From Erodium maritimum (lineage: Eukaryota; Streptophyta; Magnoliopsida; Geraniales; Geraniaceae): a DNA stretch of 64,000 nt. The stretch spans positions 52,162,336 through 52,226,335 of the forward strand of contig OY997592.1 of assembly GCA_963921825.1 (NCBI GenBank). Direction: 5' to 3'. The translations under genes and the position numbers were made by a program. How positions within the stretch are numbered: the first letter of the stretch is position 1; each line of letters starts with the position of its first letter. This document shows positions 34,997 to 47,421 of this stretch, in pieces. The notes beneath the pieces are model-generated. The model was not told where the DNA came from, made no database searches, and worked only from the letters and a program-made list of their open reading frames with translations.

Positions 34997-36150
34997 TTTT
35001 TTATCAGCAATTTTTTATATTATAAAAACCTCCTCTTCAAAGGATGAAGAGAAGGCAAGGACGAGGTCCTCAAGAGGCAATACAAACAAGAGAACCGCAA
35101 ACAAGTGCGGCCTCAGAACGTTCCCAACAAGGGGAAGGAACTATTACAGGTGGTCTCAGTACCAAATTTAACTAACTTGAAGCAAACCTAAAGCCAATAT
35201 AGGCAACATACTGGTCCAAACACCAGAAAACCAAATTAAACAACAACAAACAACCTAAAACAGGTCTTAGTATACCCCGATTTGACTAACATGAAGTCCA
35301 GTAACACCCCCAATAGAGGCACAACTCCATCATGGAATCGGCTACATCTTCTAGACCCAACGAAGCCACCAACAGAGCACAGGATCTCCAGCAAAACAAA
35401 CGACCAAAAACCTCATTTCCCTAACTCCAATCTGGCTACAACTCCAAACAGAGCACAAGGCCAACAAACCTCATGGCGGCCGACACCTCATAACCGTGAG
35501 GCCCCAACCAATCATCGTGGTTGGGGAGGGGGGGGGGGAGTAGACCAGAAAGATAAGAAGGAAATAGAAGAGTTACCTGAATCAGTAGTGTCGAAGGTGA
35601 GATCCAGCCACGAGAGCCCAGGAGATGAGACCCGAATAGAACCGCAAACATCAACTTCAGTAGTTGAAAGATCGACCCACTCCAGTTCTTCATCGACACG
35701 CCCCAGGGCTGTAAGAAAATCTCTACGAGCTGCTGGATCTGAAGAACCGAAATAGGCAGCCAACCAACGAGTGAAGATCAAGAGTCGCGACAATCTCCAG
35801 CCAACCGATGGAGAAAGTCGTCCCACTCGACCCAACACTTCCCCGCCGCGGATGTAAGACGAACCACCGAAACCCTCGCTCCGCAGGACCCAACTTCACC
35901 AGCAACGGTGAGCAGCAACCCAAGCCCCATCTCTGGCCGCCGTGAAGAGCCAACTGGGGCCAACACCACCAGAGACAAGTTTGAAGCAGATATGAGTCCA
36001 GAGGACCAGATCCGCTCGTGTCGGTGAAGAAAACAAACGGTGAAACACCGTCCGTCCATCACCAGAGCACCACTCGCAACTCCTCACGACGAAAGTCCAC
36101 CGATGATTCTGGAAAAGCTAGATCTGAGAATAGGAACAGAGGGGAACCCA
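34997..36150 (-). mobile_element. LINE-like non-coding element, minus strand
   Basis: On the minus strand it ends in gaggtttttataatataaaa followed by ttgctgataaaaaa at about 34997. This is the same type of 3' end as gaggtttattttaaatttac..ctgatcaaaaaa of the unit at 57660-60290. Frames of 87-157 codons on both strands are low-complexity and unrecognised. It inserted directly after the aldehyde oxidase polyadenylation signal, tail to tail with the gene. Confidence 0.55.
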
Positions 36151-36399
36151 AATCAAATCGAGACGAACAATGAACTTAAGACCCCGTACCTAGAAGGGAA
36201 AAAGCATTTGAAGAACCTCAAGGGCACGAGTTTCATAACATTACCTCATTTTTCATATATAGCATGAAAATTTAGAATGGTCATGCAAGTAATACGAAGT
36301 GGTCATGCAAAAAATCTGGAGTGGTCATGCAAGTAATAAGAAGGATACAATCTGTAAAACAAATTTGGTGTTCGATTCAGTGTTTAGAAAGAAATAACT

Positions 36400-36840
36400 T
36401 CTCATCCCATGGAGAGGACTCTTTTTGTCTGGTGGAAAACCGAACCTAAGCTCACCAGTTTCAACAGGAGGAGAGCGACAATGGTAAATGTGATTCAGGG
36501 TTCCCTCCTGGTAAAAGTCCACGAATCCTTGGGTAGAATCCCTGAATCTTTGCTCGCTAATCATAAATCTTGAAAAAAGGAACAAAATAGGTACAGTAGA
36601 AAAAACAATCGTTCATCTTGACCCAGAACTGGGATAGAGATCGTGAAGGAGGCCAATGAGGTGGATACACCGATGGCGGCTTCAATGACGATTGTAGAGG
36701 TGGTGGAGGCTTCTCAAAAGAGTGGATCTGAGGCGGGGATGGCAACTGATGTCGAGGAGAAGCATGCGGAAACCATGGAGATTGTAGAGGACGCCGGAAC
36801 CGAGACCGGAGACACGTTATTGGTGGTGGGGGAAACCAAC
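36400..36840 (-). repeat. Dispersed repeat with minus-strand coding remnants (copy B)
   Basis: The minus-strand frame includes ISEQRFRDSTQGF and QEGTLNHI, comparable to TSGQRIRGFSWEGTLIRV of copy C. The right part carries gaggtggatacaccgatggc, the counterpart of gagatggacgc..ccagtggc in copies A and C. It shares an acceptor-like pyrimidine tract ending in cag/aag before the conserved block. Function unknown. Confidence 0.5.
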
Positions 36841-36848
36841 AATACGGT

Positions 36849-36985
36849 GGTTAGCGGCTGCACAGAACAAACCTTAACAAACAAGACTAGCGGTTACGCA
36901 AAGAAAATCCTAATAGGTCTATTTGATCTTAGTATTAACATTATTTATACAATGAGTTATACAATATATGAAGAATTATTGTGTG
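36849..36985. repeat. Direct repeat, about 137 bp (uninterrupted copy)
   Basis: From gttagcggctgcacagaaca to atatgaagaattattgtg. The second copy starts at about 38430 and is interrupted by the long-TIR element 38529-40070, resuming to 40103. Identity is about 93 percent by eye. This copy gives the empty-site sequence ttatttatacaatgagttat. Confidence 0.85.
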
Positions 36986-38425
36986 GTGTGGACATAAATT
37001 GCATCGATTCTAGATGTTTTTAGCCCACATTCTTGAGTTTTTTAGTACCGGGGTTGGATAATTTGGTCCACTTTTCTCTCGTTACTCGTATTGTGTCTCC
37101 CGTTGTGTTTTGTAGGTGTTTTGATCGAAAAAATGGCTAAAGTAGAGGAAAATCGGTTTAAGAAGTTTTGGAAGCTGGCTGATCTTGCGAAAGGCATAAC
37201 TTGAACTCTGATTGCCTCATATTTTATGTTAAATCGAAGGGAATTCAGAGATCTACAACTTTCGTCAAGGGCCCAAGGCCAATCTGGATTCTCTATTAGG
37301 CCCGAGCGAGGCTTACCGACTTCCAGGTGTGTTTTCTACTTAAAAAAGGAAAATTTCTCATTCCAAATCCAAAATTGAGAAGGAAAAAGGGTCTTGAAGT
37401 CCTATATATAGAGGAGCACGAATTTGGAGAAACATAATTTGTATTGGGCATAATCCTAGAGAGCTAGAAGGTTGAGAGTGGATATCCTTGAAGCTTGAAG
37501 GAGGAGGACCAACTTTGGCAAGAAATTTGTGAGAAGAGAGTGTGAGAATAGATTTTTAGAGCTTCGATTCATCCTTTGTAATCCTACATTGGTATTATTT
37601 CTCCAACTCTTCAAATATAATTATTGTTCATTGTTGCTTTTCTTCATCTCTTTCTCCATGTGTAGTTAAACTTCATAATATAGCGTTATGGGGAATTAGA
37701 AGTTTGAATTGCCATGTATTGAATGCATAATCTTGTGAAAGTTGAATCTAGGTTAGGGTTTATAATTGGTTTACTCTTAATGTTCTATTTCCCGTATAGG
37801 CTTGATAGATGATGAGAATTGCAATCCAACACTCGAGAGATGAGGATTGCAATTAGTCTAAAATCAATAATAAGTTGGGTTTAAATCTAGACTGTAGATA
37901 GCTAGGTTAACACAATCTCAATAGCCATAAATTCATCAAAAACTAGAAATTATCAAGGAACGTAGTGCTTTGGGTTTTCCTACACCTTTGATTCGGGAGA
38001 ACTAGGTGGTTAGATTCCATTAGGCTCCAAAACAGTGGGAGAAGTTAGGACTAGCGTAGAGATAATTCGTTGCCCTTATAATAGTCAAACTTCACAATAA
38101 TTATTGTTATTCAATATGCGGGAATGATCTCTATGAATCCATACCCTGGATTGCTTTTTTATCTTATTCTAATATGTTCTGATTTACCTCAATACTTGTT
38201 CACATTTTCGTTAGTGTTTACTTTTGCATGATCTTATAAAACCAAAAACATATATTTTTTAACGAAACAGCTTAATAACGAATTTCAAATAGGAATTGTT
38301 TGTCTTGTACTCCCTTGGGTACGATAATTCGGAACTTAAATTTCAAAAATACTACTTGACGACCGGTACGCTTGTCGTGCCATTTTCTGTGCTAAAACCT
38401 CAGGGTGTCAAGTTAATGATGTCGT
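36986..38425. mobile_element. LTR-like segment between the direct repeats
   Basis: About 1.44 kb with no ORF above 60 codons. It holds features common in long plant LTRs: a gene-poor stretch with atagaggagcacgaatttgg (short plant-LTR-like U3/R region) and a 3' part with ttgtactcccttgggtacga and gaccggtacgcttgtcg, resembling the 3' region of Tat/Ogre-type gypsy LTRs. I could not fix TG/CA ends or a target duplication. The assignment rests on sequence style only. Confidence 0.35.
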
Positions 38426-39084
38426 TAGCGGCTACACAGAACAAACCTTAACAAACTTGACTAGCGGTTGCGCAAAGCAAATCCTAACAGGTCTATTTCA
38501 TCTTAGTATTAACATTATTTATACAATGGTAAATTACAAATGCATAGCCTTAAGTATGCACGTTTAACCGATGAATACCCTGTAGTTTAAAGTTAACTGA
38601 TGCATACCCTAAAGTATCAATATGTAACTCAAAACCCCTTCCGTCAGTCAGATCCGTCAGTTTACTGTTCATTTTTTCAAAAATGTCCAAACTGCCCTCA
38701 ACTATCTATCAATATTACACAGTCATGCCATTCTTTTTCTTTAACTATTTTTTTTATTCTTTATTCTTAATTCCTTCTCTTTGATTATTTTTTAAATTTA
38801 AAATTTTAATTTAAATTATTTTTTTAATTCTAATTTTTTTTTTTCAAATTTCAGATTTTAATTTAAAAAATTATATTAATCATTTTTTCAATTTTTTTTA
38901 CTATTAATTTTCTTAAAATTCTCTTTTCCTATCAATCTTCTTAACATATTTTTTTTAAAAAAATGAGTTTTTAATTTACTTATTATTTTTAACTTTTAAC
39001 TTATTTAATTCTTATTTTATTAAATTTGTTTCTCCCCGTTCTATTTTTTTCATTTTGCTACCCAGTGAACCCAAATCAACTCAA

Positions 39085-39210
39085 TCCTAGCCTTACTTAC
39101 CAATCCAACACTTTTGTGAACAATCTTAGCCTTAATTACCAATTCAGCACCTATGTAAACAATCATAGCCTTAATTACCAATCCGACACCTCTGTGAACA
39201 ATGGTAGGGA
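39085..39210. repeat. Tandem repeat of about 48 bp, three copies
   Basis: Copies of ccttaattaccaatccga(c/g)acct(c/a)tgtgaacaat inside the long-TIR element. In frame they read as LNYQS..TYVNN-type units. The surrounding 108-codon frame is not a known protein. Confidence 0.75.
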
Positions 39211-39424
39211 TGATATTTCTTTCATGACGAATCACACGAACCCAAAAAAATTTAAATTATTTTTTGCTCTTTTATCTCAGAAACCAAAAAGAGGCTCGGT
39301 TACTCCACTGGCACGGCCGCACAGACTAAACAAAAGAATGTCAAAACTTTGACCATTTAAAGAAAATTCAACCAGATCCCAAACCAAAAATGCCATAAAA
39401 TCGTAGAAACAAAACCTCACCAAA

Positions 39425-39447
39425 CCCCCCCCCCCCCCCCCCCCCCC
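39425..39447. repeat. Poly-C run of 23
   Basis: Uninterrupted C tract inside the long-TIR element; such runs are prone to sequencing-length error. Confidence 0.9.
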
Positions 39448-40103
39448 AAAATCGCAGCCAAAATCTCACCAAAACCCTTTAAAATCAACCAGAAAACCTT
39501 CAAGATACCGTCAGAACAAGGGATCAGAAGGAGATGAGCAAGAGACAGTCAGATCTGGCGTGATGCACGGAATGAGGGAAGCAGACTCCTGGACGGGCTC
39601 AGGCTCGAAATCCTTGTTTCGGACTCGGTGAAGAACTTAAACCCACGACGACGAACTTGAAATCGGCGAAGGATCTGCTCGCCATCAGAGAGGGAATCCA
39701 GGCCGAGCGTAGGATCTGATCTTTCCGGTCGACCGGAGACGAACGCGGGATTCATCGCATCTGCTTCATCGGAGAGAACACGAGGTATGAAGATGATGGG
39801 TTGTTTAAGGTTACTAAAGGGATAAGGGTTGATATAAGGAAATAATTTTTTTTTTAATCAGATTTATTATTAAAATAAAATAAAATCAGATATATATTAG
39901 GGGTATTTTGGGTATTTTGAAAAAATGAACAGTAAACTGACAGATCTGACTGATGGAAGGGGTTTTGAGTTACATATTGATACTTTAGAGTATGTATCAG
40001 TTAACTTTAAACTTCAGGGTATTCATCGGTTAAACGTGCATACTTAAGGATATGCATTTGTAATTTACCCTTTATACAATGAGTTATACAATATATGAAG
40101 AAT

Positions 40104-40974
40104 TGTTGTGATATGTATAATAAGAACAAAGAACAAGGTGGCCAACGAGATCAAAGCAACTTTACCAACTTTATATTATACATAAGCATATGGCTGGAAC
40201 AAGATAAAGAGCTTGTGTATTAAGAGCATCTGCAATGTTGGTCGGTTTTTTTACAGTTTATTGATGGCGGAGGCGAAACAGCAGTGGCTTGCAGACGGTT
40301 CGTATGTATTTTGCAGGCAATTCAGTGCTAACGGAGATTGTCAACGCTGACGCAACCGTTAGCACCATGCACCAACAGAAAGTAACAAAAATATTGTTGA
40401 GTCTTTTTATTTCTATTTATTTCGTTTTATATATTTTTTATTAATTCTTCTTTTCGTTTCAATTTTAATATTGTTTTTTTTTTATTAATTTTCGTAATTT
40501 TTTTATATTTCCTTGATTAATTATTCTATTAACTTTCGTTCTTTATTTTAAATTTTCTTTATTTATTTTATTAATTTTAAATTAATAGTATAATATTAAT
40601 GTTTTTTTAATAAAAATATTATATTTAATATTAATTTATCCTATCAACCAACAACCAACAGAAAAAACACTACTGGAGATTACTATTGATAACGATGATT
40701 GATAGAAAATTTTCATATTTTTTATTCGAACAGTCTGTCACTAGAAATGATCTACGTAATAGTGAAAAGTAGAGCAAAAAAAAAACTTATAGAAAAGAAA
40801 GTTGTACAGTTGTCCCTTAATAAATTAGATATGATATCCTTATGATATCTCTCTTCTTGAGCTCCAAAATATGCCATTAAATGAATCATCACATTCAGTT
40901 CATTTGGATAAGGCAATATTTGAAGATCAACTTGTATTGTTCTATATAATAAGGTGGGGTCATTAAACATAACA
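40104..40974 (-). repeat. Left (3') LTR of the copia element
   Basis: Begins tgttgtgatatg and ends aacataaca. It aligns with the pieces of the right LTR: tgatatgtataataagaaca, ggccaacgagatcaaagcaa, agataaagagcttgtgta, aatgaatcatcacattcagt and aataaggtgggg. Between 40224 and about 40745 it has an A+T-rich segment starting gagcatctgcaatg, at the same place where the right LTR has a Harbinger element. Confidence 0.85.
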
Positions 40975-40988
40975 GTCCCCTTTGACAC
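40975..40988 (-). other. Polypurine tract of the copia element
   Basis: Minus strand reads tgtcaaaggggac immediately before the 3' LTR start TGTTATG. This is the plus-strand primer for LTR retrotransposon replication and fixes orientation. Confidence 0.75.
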
Positions 40989-41808
40989 CATCGTACGTGA
41001 ATATATCAGACGTGTTTCAAACTGTTTCGTTAAAAAACTTTTCAGGAAATTCAGTGGGACAAAACCTGAACAAGGGAAAAGGAGTGCATCGCACGATTTT
41101 AGCTGCCCTTGATGACCGACGAGGTTACTTCGGTTACTAGTTGAATCGACACATCCCGATCTTGTACATTAACTTCTCAAAAGTGGATGTTAGCCAAGCC
41201 TAACCGAGTAGGGTATCACTTGATATGCGTTGAACGTGCATAACAACTACCTCATTAAAACTCTTTTCCGGAAAACCCTATGGGACAAAACTTGAATAAG
41301 GGAAAAAGAGTGCAACGCACGAAAACCTAATCCCATTGACTGTCGCCCCCCCCCCCCCTGAAGGATGATTGAGTGATCTTGGTTTCTTGCTAAGTCGACT
41401 CATACTATCATGTACACCGACTTTCCCAAAAACTGATGTTGTAAAAAATTCCAGTGAACAAACATGTAGGATTTTAACTACATGATTCTGATTGACGTCA
41501 ATCTCTCATGACCCTTCTGAAGTTCATGATTATATCATAATTTTGTACGAAAACTGATCAGTTGCAATTGAAAACACTAAAAGGTGTCTTCCCAAATTAT
41601 AAATGTCCTGGGTCGCTATTTGCAGATCTACTTCTATCTCAAAACCGGTTAGTAGTTTCCGATCTGAAACTGGCTAGCACGTTTACTACGAATTTTCTGT
41701 CAGGCCTTGTACATTATAACGTCTCAAACTTAGATATGGTACTTTAAGACCAAATATCTTTTCATTTCTTTGATACAAACGAGATCCTTTATAGGATTTA
41801 ACGATCGA

Positions 41809-41997
41809 TCATTTGAGTATTAAATGGAAACGCTTCAAGCGTTTATTAGCATATTTATGTTTATGGATCCATTTGAAAGATGCTCGATCTTCATGCCGAG
41901 ACATTACAACTTTCATTTGAAAGTCTTTCTTTATACATTCTGCAGTTTCAAGGATCTCTCCAAGAGTCATTATCAAATTTATACTATCGACGCACAT
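41809..41997 (-). pseudogene. Decayed copia reverse transcriptase/RNase H junction
   Basis: A 62-codon minus-strand frame with CVDSINLIMTLGEILETAE, then IKKDFQMK, and RLKRFHL. This follows the order of the copia YVDD active-site region (YVDDLNLIGT..EI..TAE..KKEFEMKDLG..VLKRFH), with the YVDD catalytic box changed to CVDS. It is not functional. Confidence 0.75.
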
Positions 41998-43222
41998 TGT
42001 TTATCGAGTACGTGGTTTCTCATACATCTCATTGCCTCATGAAAATTAAACCCTTCAAAGATTCATTTATGTAGATAATCTTAAATCCCTTGGGGAATGA
42101 CATTGTTTCTGGCAATTTAAATTTTTAAGGGATTTGCTTTAAGCAAATTGCAATGCTTCGGGTAATGCAATTCCTTCGAGGACTTTTATAAATGTTGGCA
42201 CTCAAAGTACCATTAGCAGTGAATACTTCCATCAAATTTATATCAAATATAACAAGGTGATCACACATCACAACTTTATCAAAAGTTGACTTCAAGTCAT
42301 TTGAGAAAAAACATCTTAATTAAGGTGCGCTTTATATTGAGCATATTTGTTTTTCTCATTTCCTTTCGTTATGAATATTCACCTATATCCAGCTGTCAAA
42401 ACATATTTCGATGTTTTGATCATGATATTGAACATTGAACATTCCGCCAATAAGTCAATTCTACCTTAATGGCCTTTTCTCGTATTGGAAAGCCATGTCT
42501 TTAAATGACATTAGTCAACACCACGTGGTTCAATATCAAAATAATCTTATCATTTCATTTTCATAGCAAACGTAATGCCTTTATCAATGGAAATCTATTT
42601 TCGATTTCATGCTTCTCAATATGTGAGAACAATATGCATTTGCTCATTCCTTTGTTCTTCTCGAACTAACGCTTTTGTTAAAACTGCCACTCTTATCAAC
42701 TTCGAGAATTAATTTTATAATGCTCATTCATGAATAGCCTATTTGGAAAGAGCAATTGATTCTTTCGGAATCAACGATTTTTCTTAAACCGTGAAGACAT
42801 ATCATGTTCATTATTAAAATTCGTCTGATTCCTTTTCTTTTGGAATCAATATTCTTTGATCCAAATAGCCTCTCGCGCTCTTAGCGTGTACAAGAGAAGT
42901 CATTCCCCACTTTCATAAAGCTTTTAACTCTTTACATGTATCTTGATATGATCTGATTTTCTTTATAAACGCGTCTAACATTTAGTCTACAACATTTTTC
43001 AAATGTGCAAGATTATGTACTTTAGGTACATATCTCATGACACAAAAATAATTTGTCAATAACATTTCACGCCTTACTTCAGGAATGTCTTTTCTCTTCA
43101 CTTCGAGATGAAGGATATCGTCTCATCAAAATGAAACTAACAAATCATGCAATAAACATCTTGTCCTTCAGGGACTCAAGATATCAGCATTGTCAAGGCG
43201 GTTAATTTTATAAAGCGTGTCA

Positions 43223-43417
43223 TCAACTTAACAAATGCAATGTTACACGACATGACCATCTACTAGATGTGTCTCTTATAAAGTAAGTATGACCATATAT
43301 ATCCTCATGAATTCTCCATATGAGTAATTCAAATTCCATACTAAAAAATTTCTTTAGATGGTTGGACCACAAAAAAAATATCTTGTGAGAAGCATTACAA
43401 AATATTTCATAGGACAT
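43223..43417 (-). pseudogene. Decayed copia integrase fragment
   Basis: A minus-strand frame with RIHEDIYGHTYFIRDTSSRW, resembling the copia integrase core (IHGDICGPI..YFMVLIDASTRWSHV). A few conserved positions remain (IH.DI.G, RW). It lies at the correct distance 5' of the reverse transcriptase remnant on the minus strand. Confidence 0.65.
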
Positions 43418-44194
43418 TGGAACCTTCTACTTCTTTAGCGAATGTCCATATTAATTCCCAATTATCCTACACATCATCGTCTATCCCAACTAATCATGCA
43501 TAATATGTTGACGTATAAAACATTTACATTTGTAAACTTCTGGTTCAATATAACATAGGATTAACTGTTCTCATGGTTGTATAGTAAAACTCATGTATCA
43601 GAGCATTTAGCTTTTCAATATTTTCTTTTCGCTTTCATCACTTCAGGTGATACTTGAGAAACACAATCTCATTTGTGGTCTGAACATAACATGTATCAAA
43701 GTGTATGTCGTTAACACTGAGTGGATACTTCTGTATCTACTTTCATATGGAGCATTATTAATGCTTAACTTCATTGAATTCTTGACGACATGGTAGCTCT
43801 TCTGGATCCCTTAATTGCATTAATGGCACCCAAAGTATTGTTAACCTTTATCTCAACCAAGGTTAAATATAAAACAAATTCTCATTCTTTAGGACATCAT
43901 TATGCTAGTGATTCACATATTTTTTTTCATTTTCGCACACAAATTGATCGCCTCAGAGATCCATATATAATTGGTGAAATGGACCATAGTCATGTGGACT
44001 ACATCGTCATCTGTAAATACGTCTGAGACATGAAATTCATTTAGATCTTCGGGATTCAAGTTTCGAATCATATTTCGTCTCTATCTCTTTTTCGTATCTT
44101 TTGGTTGATGTTTTACATAAATTTATTAAACATTTGTGTCGTACAACATGTAGTCGACCAACGATCTTTCTTATCTCATATATAATATAATTTT

Positions 44195-45520
44195 GGGTAA
44201 ATTACATCTACATACCCCGAACTGTACGACTTTAACGGTTTACTACCCCAAAGTTTATTCGTAACATTCGTCTACCCCGAACTAACCAATAATTACAACG
44301 TTACCCCTTTCCACCCATGGGTGTTACTTTTTTTTGTAAAATGACCGAAATACCCTTTACTATTATCCAAATTTACACTCTCATACCACTCATACCCTAT
44401 AATTAGTTTATTCCTATTAAATCAACTATAAACAAATTAATTATTATCAATTATTCTTTAATATTATTTAATTTAATACTTAAAAAAATAAAATGTTTAT
44501 AAATAAATAAATAATTTTTTAAAAATTTCTTTTTTATTTTTTTATTTAAAAAAATCAGTTTTCATTTTATTAAATTCATATTTCTAATTAAAAAATCAGT
44601 TTTATTATTATTTTAAAAATGATATTTTATTATTTTAAAATTTAGTCTTTATTTAAAAATAGTTTTGTTTTTGAAAAATCAATTTTTAATCCTTTTTAAC
44701 TACATTTGTTTCTTCAATTTCTTTTGTTTAAATTCTTTTTTTACTGTTACTGTTCACCTTCTTCATACACATCAAACCAGAAGCATACCCCATCAAAAAT
44801 GGAGAACCCCCAACCCTCTTCTCCGACCACCTGTAACCCTCTTCTCCGACCACCTCCAACCCCCAACCCTCTTCTCCGACCACCTCCAACCGTCCTAATT
44901 AAGTTCCAGACCCAAATCAGAAACCCAAATCTCATACAACACCAAAAATTAGAAACTCAAATCTCATACAACACCAAAGATTAAAATCAAATAGAACGAT
45001 AAAGAGGGAAATTGGTGAGGTCTCGCCCTTAGCTTTGCCCACTGCCGCCCCGTGCTCCCCTTGCTGTGGTCGAGAACGATGAAGAAGGACACCGGTGAGG
45101 TCTCGCCCTAGACACCGGTGTGGTCTCTCCGTGGGCCCTCGAGATGAAGGAATCCGTTGACGAAGGACGCCGGTGACGTCTCGCCTTGGATACCGATGAG
45201 GTCTCACCATGGATGCCGGTGTGGCCTTTGATAGAGAGAGAAAGGATAAGAGAGTTCAAAGAAGAGGTGGAGAGAAGAGAGGATAAGAATAAAAAAATAT
45301 TGTTTAATAAATATATTTTAAAAATTGAAAATAGGGTTTATAATGAACAAGGGCGTTTTTGGAATTTTAAAAAAGGTGAACAGTGTACAAACGAAAAAGT
45401 GGATGGAAGGGGGTAACGTCGTAATTATTGGTTAGTTCGGGGTAGGCGAATGTTACGAATAAACTTTGGGGTAGTAAACCGTTAGTCGTATAGTTCGGAG
45501 TATGTAGATGTAATTTACCC
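44195..45520. mobile_element. Long-TIR Mutator-like element, 1.33 kb, inside the copia element
   Basis: The left end gggtaaattacatctacata is inverted at the right as atgtagatgtaatttaccc, with similarity for about 150 bp (tttaacggtttactacccca and complement). A perfect 9-bp target duplication, tataatttt, lies at 44186-44194 and 45521-45529. The interior has a C-rich 26-bp tandem repeat (44810-44890, ccctcttctccgaccacct) and a GC-rich block with repeated caccggtg..gtctcgcc. No transposase. Confidence 0.9.
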
Positions 45521-45839
45521 TATAATTTTTCACCACTTTCGGAAGTTCAGCTCTATAAGAAACTTTCTTTGTGCCTTTCGCATTCGTCCCACTTCGGGTG
45601 GGATTTTGAGATCAAAATTTATAATGCATGCGAGCATGATCAAGCTCCCGATATGTCCTGAGTCTGGAATTACCGTCATGATTCATCACATTTATTCTTA
45701 GAATTGTATACTGCCAACATGGCGAGTTTGATGGTTTTTCAGTAATAACTCATTATTTTGGCAATAAGTGTACATTAAATTAACGTGCAATATATAAATT
45801 TGTATTTCCCGACTCATATATAACATATATTTTCATCAC

Positions 45840-46250
45840 TTCTGGGAGTTTAGTTTTATATGAACCTTTGGTCATATAAATTGCAAGAGTGCATCTTGAA
45901 TCATAATCTCAAGTTCTATGAAACTTGAAGTCGGTATGAACTTCTGGCCATACGATATTTACCAATCGTGTACATATCAAATTCACATGAAATGAATGAT
46001 TCAATACATTAATATCAAATTCTATGAAACTTTAAGTTTGTATGAACTTCTGGCCATACGACATCTAGCAATGATGCATATATCAATTTCACTTGAACGA
46101 CTTGTTCAATGAACATATCTCACGTTCTGTGAAATTTTATATATGTATGAACTTCTGGTCATACGACATTCAACAATGGTGCACTGTGCACATATATGTC
46201 TCACTTGAACGAATAGTTCAATGAACTTGTCTTTAACGGTTTCAAAACTT
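45840..46250. repeat. Diverged tandem repeat, about 110 bp unit
   Basis: About four copies of a unit containing tatgaacttctggccatacgac and ttcacttgaacga in the 5' leader region of the copia element. Non-coding in both directions. Confidence 0.7.
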
Positions 46251-46559
46251 CAGGTCCAAAGTATCATAATATTTGTAAACTTTGGGTTACAAGTATACAA
46301 CATTTGAGTAAACACAATTCAGTATATAACCGTACAATGAGTGAACTCATGGGGTGAACATAATAAATACATAATTTAAATATACATATAACCACACAAC
46401 AAGAGAACTCGCGGAGGACAATAAATATACAAATTAAATATATATAACCACACAACGAGTAAATTCGTGGGGGTAATCATAATAAATTCATAAATTAAAT
46501 ATATATGTATAACCGCACAACGAGCAAGATCGTGGGTAGACAAAATTGCATATAAAATT

Positions 46560-47060
46560 TTAGGCTTCATGCCTTGGACACAAATTATAGGCTTCGGTCT
46601 TGTGGTTTCGTCTTGTGACCTTAATACAAGTTACAGGCTTCAAGCCTGTGATCTGTATTCCTTCTTTTAAGGACATTTTACAAGCTTCGGGCCTATGGTT
46701 TTTTAATCGGTCATAAATACAAGTATCAAGCTTCAGGATTGGGATTTATTGTTTGACCATACAAAGGCAAGTATCAAGCTTTAGGCTTGTGATTTCTCAT
46801 TTGACCGTATAGGCAAGCATCAGGCTTCGGGCATGTGATTTATCATTTGGTCGTAAAAGACAAGTATCAAGCTCCAGGCTTGTAATTTATCATTTGGCCA
46901 AAAATCAAGTATCAGGCCTTACCCTTGTGATATTTCATTAGGCTATCTAGGCATGTATCAAGTTTCGGGACTGAGATTTTTAACATTTGACCGTTAAGGC
47001 ACTGTCAAGTTTTGACCAACGATTTTATTTGTTCGTTAAGGTACTTATCAAGATTCGGCC
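46560..47060. repeat. Diverged tandem repeat, about 60 bp unit, eight or nine copies
   Basis: Units contain caagtatcaagcttcaggct, tgtgattt and catttgaccgta. It lies next to the right LTR, in the copia element's 5' leader (minus orientation), upstream of where gag would start. Copies differ at many positions, so the array is old. Confidence 0.8.
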
Positions 47061-47421
47061 TACGATTTTTCATTTGGAGCTTCCAGTCTCAAATGATCTA
47101 GTTTCGACATAATACCGCTTCACAAATAATAATAAATCAACATCAACAAAACTTAATATGCAACGAGATTTAAATACAACCATATTTTCTGATGTGAAAG
47201 ATCCAAAATATTTTTGGCGATCACAGAGCATAATTAATATATAACAAATGAAAATAAATATGAAATGAGCAAAAAATATACTTCACGGGTATCGTTTGTA
47301 AATAATATCAATGAAACGAGCTTTTTTTATATGAAATTTCAATACTTGAGCGAACGAACCGTTCGTATTGATAACGTGTTGTGATATGTATAGTAAGAAC
47401 ATATATAAGCTGGCCAACGAG

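Larger units (their letters stand above)
38529..40070. mobile_element. Long-TIR Mutator-like element, 1.54 kb
   Basis: The left end gtaaattacaaatgcatag and the right end tgcatttgtaatttaccc are inverted. The match extends over about 170 bp and includes accctgtagtttaaagttaa and cccttccgtcagtcag (inverted at the right as ctgatggaaggggttttgag). The target duplication tttatacaatg (38518-38528 and 40071-40081) is confirmed by the empty-site copy at 36950. The interior has a very A/T-rich part, a 50-bp tandem repeat (39085-39210), a 23-C run and a GC-richer block near 39480-39790. No transposase. Same family as 60578-61576. Confidence 0.9.

Noticed and set aside
35282..35755. 157-codon + strand frame, rich in Asn, Thr and Ser
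   Set aside because: It lies within a minus-strand LINE-like unit, has no recognised domain and low-complexity composition, and is overlapped by equally long frames on the other strand.
46560..47060. Regularly spaced repeats resembling a CRISPR array
   Set aside because: Units are diverged tandem copies without constant repeats and unique spacers, and this is a plant nuclear retroelement.
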